Assembly: GCA_003219995.1 (NCBI GenBank)
Contig: QHRC01000035.1
Coordinates: forward strand, 1-7,284
Length of the DNA: 7,284 nucleotides
Origin: Verrucomicrobiota bacterium
GTDB taxonomy: Bacteria > Verrucomicrobiota > Verrucomicrobiia > Chthoniobacterales > UBA10450
Reading direction: 5' to 3'
Shown here: positions 5,402-7,284 of the stretch, piece after piece
Numbering within the stretch: the first letter of the stretch is position 1
How the letters are laid out: the number at the start of each line of letters is the position of its first letter
Position numbers and translations under genes: made by a program
The notes under the pieces: model-generated
Seen by the model: only the letters and a program-made list of their open reading frames with translations
What the model was told of the DNA's origin: nothing
Database searches by the model: none

Positions 5402-6167
5402 ATGAGGATGAAGGTTTGTTTGGGTGATCTTCGTCCATTTGTGAGGTTCCTCGCTGCGCTCGGGATGACAATTTTGGCGAGCGCCACGATGGTGCAGTCG
5501 GCGACGCTGACCTCACCGGTCGATCAACTCATTCCATGGTTGCTGGATGAAGATCGGCAGTTGCGCGGCATTCCTTTCCGCGAAGTGATCGTCGATGTAA
5601 CGGGCAAGAAGGTGCTCGCGTTCGATTCGCAAAATGAAATCGATCGACGCGTGGTCAAGCAAATCAGCGCGGTGTTCGACGAAGTTACGCGATGCATGAA
5701 CGCGTCCGATAGCGCGATTCAAAACATTGTGCGCGTCATGAAGCGAGCAGTCGCTTCGAAGATATGTTTCGCGAGCTGCTCAACGCGATGCCCGGATTCA
5801 GCTGCGACTTTCCGGGCACGGCCAAAGGGCGCGTGCAACGCTCGAGTTATCCCGATTTGCGTCTGGTCGATCTTGCGAGCAGCCGCGTGTTTTATCTTGA
5901 TCCGAAAACTTTATGAAACCGGCAGTCGTGATAGCTCATTTCGCGCTTCTATTCCGAGCAGAAAATCGCGACCAACAAAGCGCGCGACAACGCCGTCTAT
6001 TTTATCATCGGGTTTGAGCACGAGCCGCACGAAGAAAATGGCCACTGAAATTTTAGGCTGGACCTTGTCGGTCTTGCGCGCTTCGAAGTGAAGTTGAAAG
6101 CCGAGTCCAGGGAAGGAATCGCGACCTGTATCGTCCCGAGGCGATCGTGGGCAGTGTCCTAATTTGA
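5402..6167 (+). pseudogene. Decayed gene for a secreted protein, five lesions
   Basis: ATG 5402 follows AAGGG by 8 nt. The frame passes a signal-peptide-like core (FLAALGMTILASA, cut probably after ASA), then a coherent soluble protein (SPVDQLIPWLLDEDRQL onward). Coding sense then changes frame repeatedly. A base is lost near 5738 (after IQNIVRV; NEASSRFEDMFREL resumes). A base is gained at 5908 (AAAA for AAA; DPK then LYETGSRDSSF). A base is lost near 5946 (FYSEQKIATNK resumes). A TGA at 6046-6048 stands where NGHW is likely. A base is lost near 6106 (NRDLYRPEAIVG resumes). The product ends at TGA 6165-6167, giving about 255 reconstructed residues. I do not recognise the family. A YPD...LDPK pattern on neighbouring strands faintly recalls PD-(D/E)xK nucleases, but that is weak. 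Assembly errors could mimic some lesions. Confidence 0.75.
5442..5469. repeat. Dispersed repeat of the 'CCCGAGCGCAGCGAGG' type
   Basis: On the minus strand this reads GTCATCCCGAGCGCAGCGAG followed by GAACCTCA. This motif is a widely seen intergenic repeat in many bacterial genomes, known from its spurious translations 'RFLAALGMT' (plus strand here) and 'VIPSAARNL' (minus strand here). Recognition is from general knowledge; its copy number in this genome is unknown. It lies inside the 5' part of the pseudogene and supplies residues of its signal-peptide-like segment. Confidence 0.65.
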
Positions 6168-6169
6168 GA

Positions 6170-6331
6170 CTATGGATCGCTCAGCTTTTTGAAAGTCGCT
6201 CCCCACCCAGGGTCGTGAATTACGGCTGACAAATTGTTTGCTTTGGCGAAGGCTTGAATCGCCGCTGCACGCGTTCCATTCTCTCTCCCCTCGGTCGGCC
6301 AGATGCGCTCTAGCTCATTCTCGAAAACCAT
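6170..6331 (-). CDS. Small protein, unknown function, possibly longer at the N-terminus
   Basis: 53 residues from ATG 6331 to TAG 6170-6172 (MVFENELERIWPTEGRENG ... VIHDPGWGATFKKLSDP). The frame stays open for 25 more codons upstream, to a TAG at 6407-6409. Those codons read like protein too, with an amphipathic helix (HDREIESLLRYIQSRLQVSE), but contain no ATG, GTG or TTG start in frame. Either a non-canonical start is used or the 5' end was lost. The body has a helix (AAAIQAFAKANNLSAVI) then a strand-turn. It converges on the pseudogene, with the two stops 2 nt apart, and lies divergently upstream of ribBA. No signal peptide or known motif is seen. Confidence 0.5.
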   Translation of the reverse strand: MVFENELERIWPTEGRENGTRAAAIQAFAKANNLSAVIHDPGWGATFKKLSDP

Positions 6332-6489
6332 GCAGAATTCCGAGACCTGTAAACGCGACTGAATATACCTCAGAAGAGACTCGATCTCGCGATCATGAGG
6401 CTTGCTCTAAATAAAGCTAGCTCAAATTCGCACACTACCTGAGCGCGAAGTGAATTGACGTTGCCGAGAGCGGCGGCGAACTTGTCTCG

Positions 6490-7284
6490 ATGATTGTCCA
6501 GGCGGCGGAAGCTTTTCAGTTCGACACGATCGACGACGTGGTGAGCGAGGTCGCTCGCGGGCGCATTGTGATCGTGACTGACGACGCCGATCGCGAGAAC
6601 GAGGGCGATCTGGTCATGGCGGCCGAGAAAGCGACGCCGGAAGCGGTCAATTTTATGGCGACGCACGGGCGCGGCTTGATTTGCGTGCCGATCTCGAATG
6701 AGCGGGCGGAACAACTCGGTTTGCAGCGCATGGTGGTGCGCAATCGCGAGATGTATCGAACCGATTTCACGGTTTCAGTGGATGCAGCGCGTGGAATTAC
6801 CACCGGAATCAGCGCGCAGGACCGCGCCGCGACGATCCAGGCGATCGCGAATCCAAAATCATCGCCTGATGATTTGGTCCAGCCGGGTCACGTTTTTCCG
6901 CTGCGCGCCAAGGACGGCGGCGTGTTGCGCCGGACCGGACACACTGAGGCGGCTGTCGATCTTGCGCGCATGGCTGGGTTGCAACCGGCCGGCGTGCTTT
7001 GCGAAATTTTGCACGACGACGGGACGATGGCGCGTTTGCCGGAGCTAATGGAATTTCGCAAGAAGCACAGCTTGCGCATTTGCACGATTCAAAGTTTGAT
7101 CGCGCACCGCCGAATTCGGGAAAAACTGGTGGAACGCGAGCAAGTGGTGAAGTTGCCGACCGAGTACGGCGACTTTGATTTGCATATGTATCGGTCGAAG
7201 CTCGACGGCGCGCATCATCTCGCGCTCGTGAAAGGCAAGATCGACAAGAAACGCCCGACGCTGGTGCGCGTGCACAGCGAGTGT
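6490..7284 (+). CDS. ribBA: Bifunctional RibBA (DHBP synthase / GTP cyclohydrolase II), partial
   Basis: 265 codons to the window edge, incomplete at the 3' end; a full protein is usually about 400 residues. Residues 11-205 are 3,4-dihydroxy-2-butanone 4-phosphate synthase, which makes the four-carbon precursor of riboflavin from ribulose 5-phosphate. Its hallmarks are DRENEGD (35-41, metal and substrate site), TDFTVSVDA (91-99), TTGISAQDRA (104-113), PGHVFPLRA (132-140) and RRTGHTEAAVDL (147-158), with Glu172 in CEIL. The GTP cyclohydrolase II domain begins about residue 215 (KLPTEYGDFDLHMY), and the window ends at VHSEC, whose Cys265 is the first of three zinc-binding cysteines. ATG 6490 is the first standard start after an in-frame TGA at 6451-6453. 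No clear Shine-Dalgarno or FMN riboswitch is seen upstream. The protein is cytoplasmic. Confidence 0.97.
   Translation, partial: MIVQAAEAFQFDTIDDVVSEVARGRIVIVTDDADRENEGDLVMAAEKATPEAVNFMATHGRGLICVPISNERAEQLGLQRMVVRNREMYRTDFTVSVDAARGITTGISAQDRAATIQAIANPKSSPDDLVQPGHVFPLRAKDGGVLRRTGHTEAAVDLARMAGLQPAGVLCEILHDDGTMARLPELMEFRKKHSLRICTIQSLIAHRRIREKLVEREQVVKLPTEYGDFDLHMYRSKLDGAHHLALVKGKIDKKRPTLVRVHSEC

Noticed and set aside
5269..5487. Minus-strand reading frame containing VIPSAARNL
   Set aside because: This is the well-known spurious translation of the dispersed repeat at 5442-5469, and the remainder overlaps the regulator end and spacer.
6401..6489. Promoter or FMN riboswitch ahead of ribBA
   Set aside because: TTGACG at 6455-6460 has no matching -10 at a proper distance, and the space is too short and lacks the conserved RFN-element segments.
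6370..7275. Several minus- and plus-strand frames overlapping ribBA
   Set aside because: They are shadows of ribBA, whose motifs are unambiguous in a single continuous frame.

Overview
The window looks like chromosomal DNA from a soil-type Verrucomicrobiota bacterium, possibly Chthoniobacterales or a Udaeobacter-like lineage. This placement is inferred, not searched. It rests on the style of the LuxR-type regulator, on GC-rich dispersed hairpin repeats, on a 'GTCATCCCGAGCGCAGCGAGG' type repeat, and on a mosaic of intact genes, remnants and repeats. GC content is uneven. Bases 2701-2760, inside the lipoprotein gene, have 28/60 G+C, while bases 6601-6660, inside ribBA, have 37/60.

Left edge (1-416): the 3' end of a plus-strand gene, possibly PilZ-like, runs into three strong hairpin repeats. 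No other gene was found here.

Minus-strand cluster (3809 down to 417): four genes read leftward. They are a three-helix membrane protein (3477-3809), a 400-residue lipoprotein with a C-terminal coiled coil (2239-3441), a thermolysin-like HEFGH metallopeptidase with no signal peptide (618-2150), and a 63-residue very basic protein (417-608). Gaps are 35, 88 and 9 nt. A candidate promoter lies at 3864-3893. The function of the set is unknown. A protease with an envelope-anchored partner and a small basic partner is the most coherent reading.

Middle (3836-4418): the last 66 codons of a subtilisin (S8) gene, including the catalytic-serine motif, are followed 8 nt later by an 86-residue protein with the beta/alpha pattern of an S8 propeptide (I9-like). 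The S8 remnant stops exactly at a 23-nt hairpin element. A second copy of that element, with the same arms and a different tetraloop, lies about 560 bp away.

Plus-strand regulator (4484-5305): a NarL/LuxR-type response regulator whose receiver has lost the acidic pair, the phosphorylated Asp and, by an apparent in-frame deletion, the conserved Lys segment. The DNA-binding domain is well preserved, so it should act independently of phosphorylation.

Right part (5402-7284): a secreted-protein pseudogene with five separate lesions that uses all three forward frames, and whose apparent signal peptide is partly encoded by a dispersed repeat. A short convergent minus-strand gene (6170-6331) follows, then the first 265 codons of ribBA (riboflavin synthesis), cut by the window end at the first zinc-binding cysteine of the GTP cyclohydrolase II domain.
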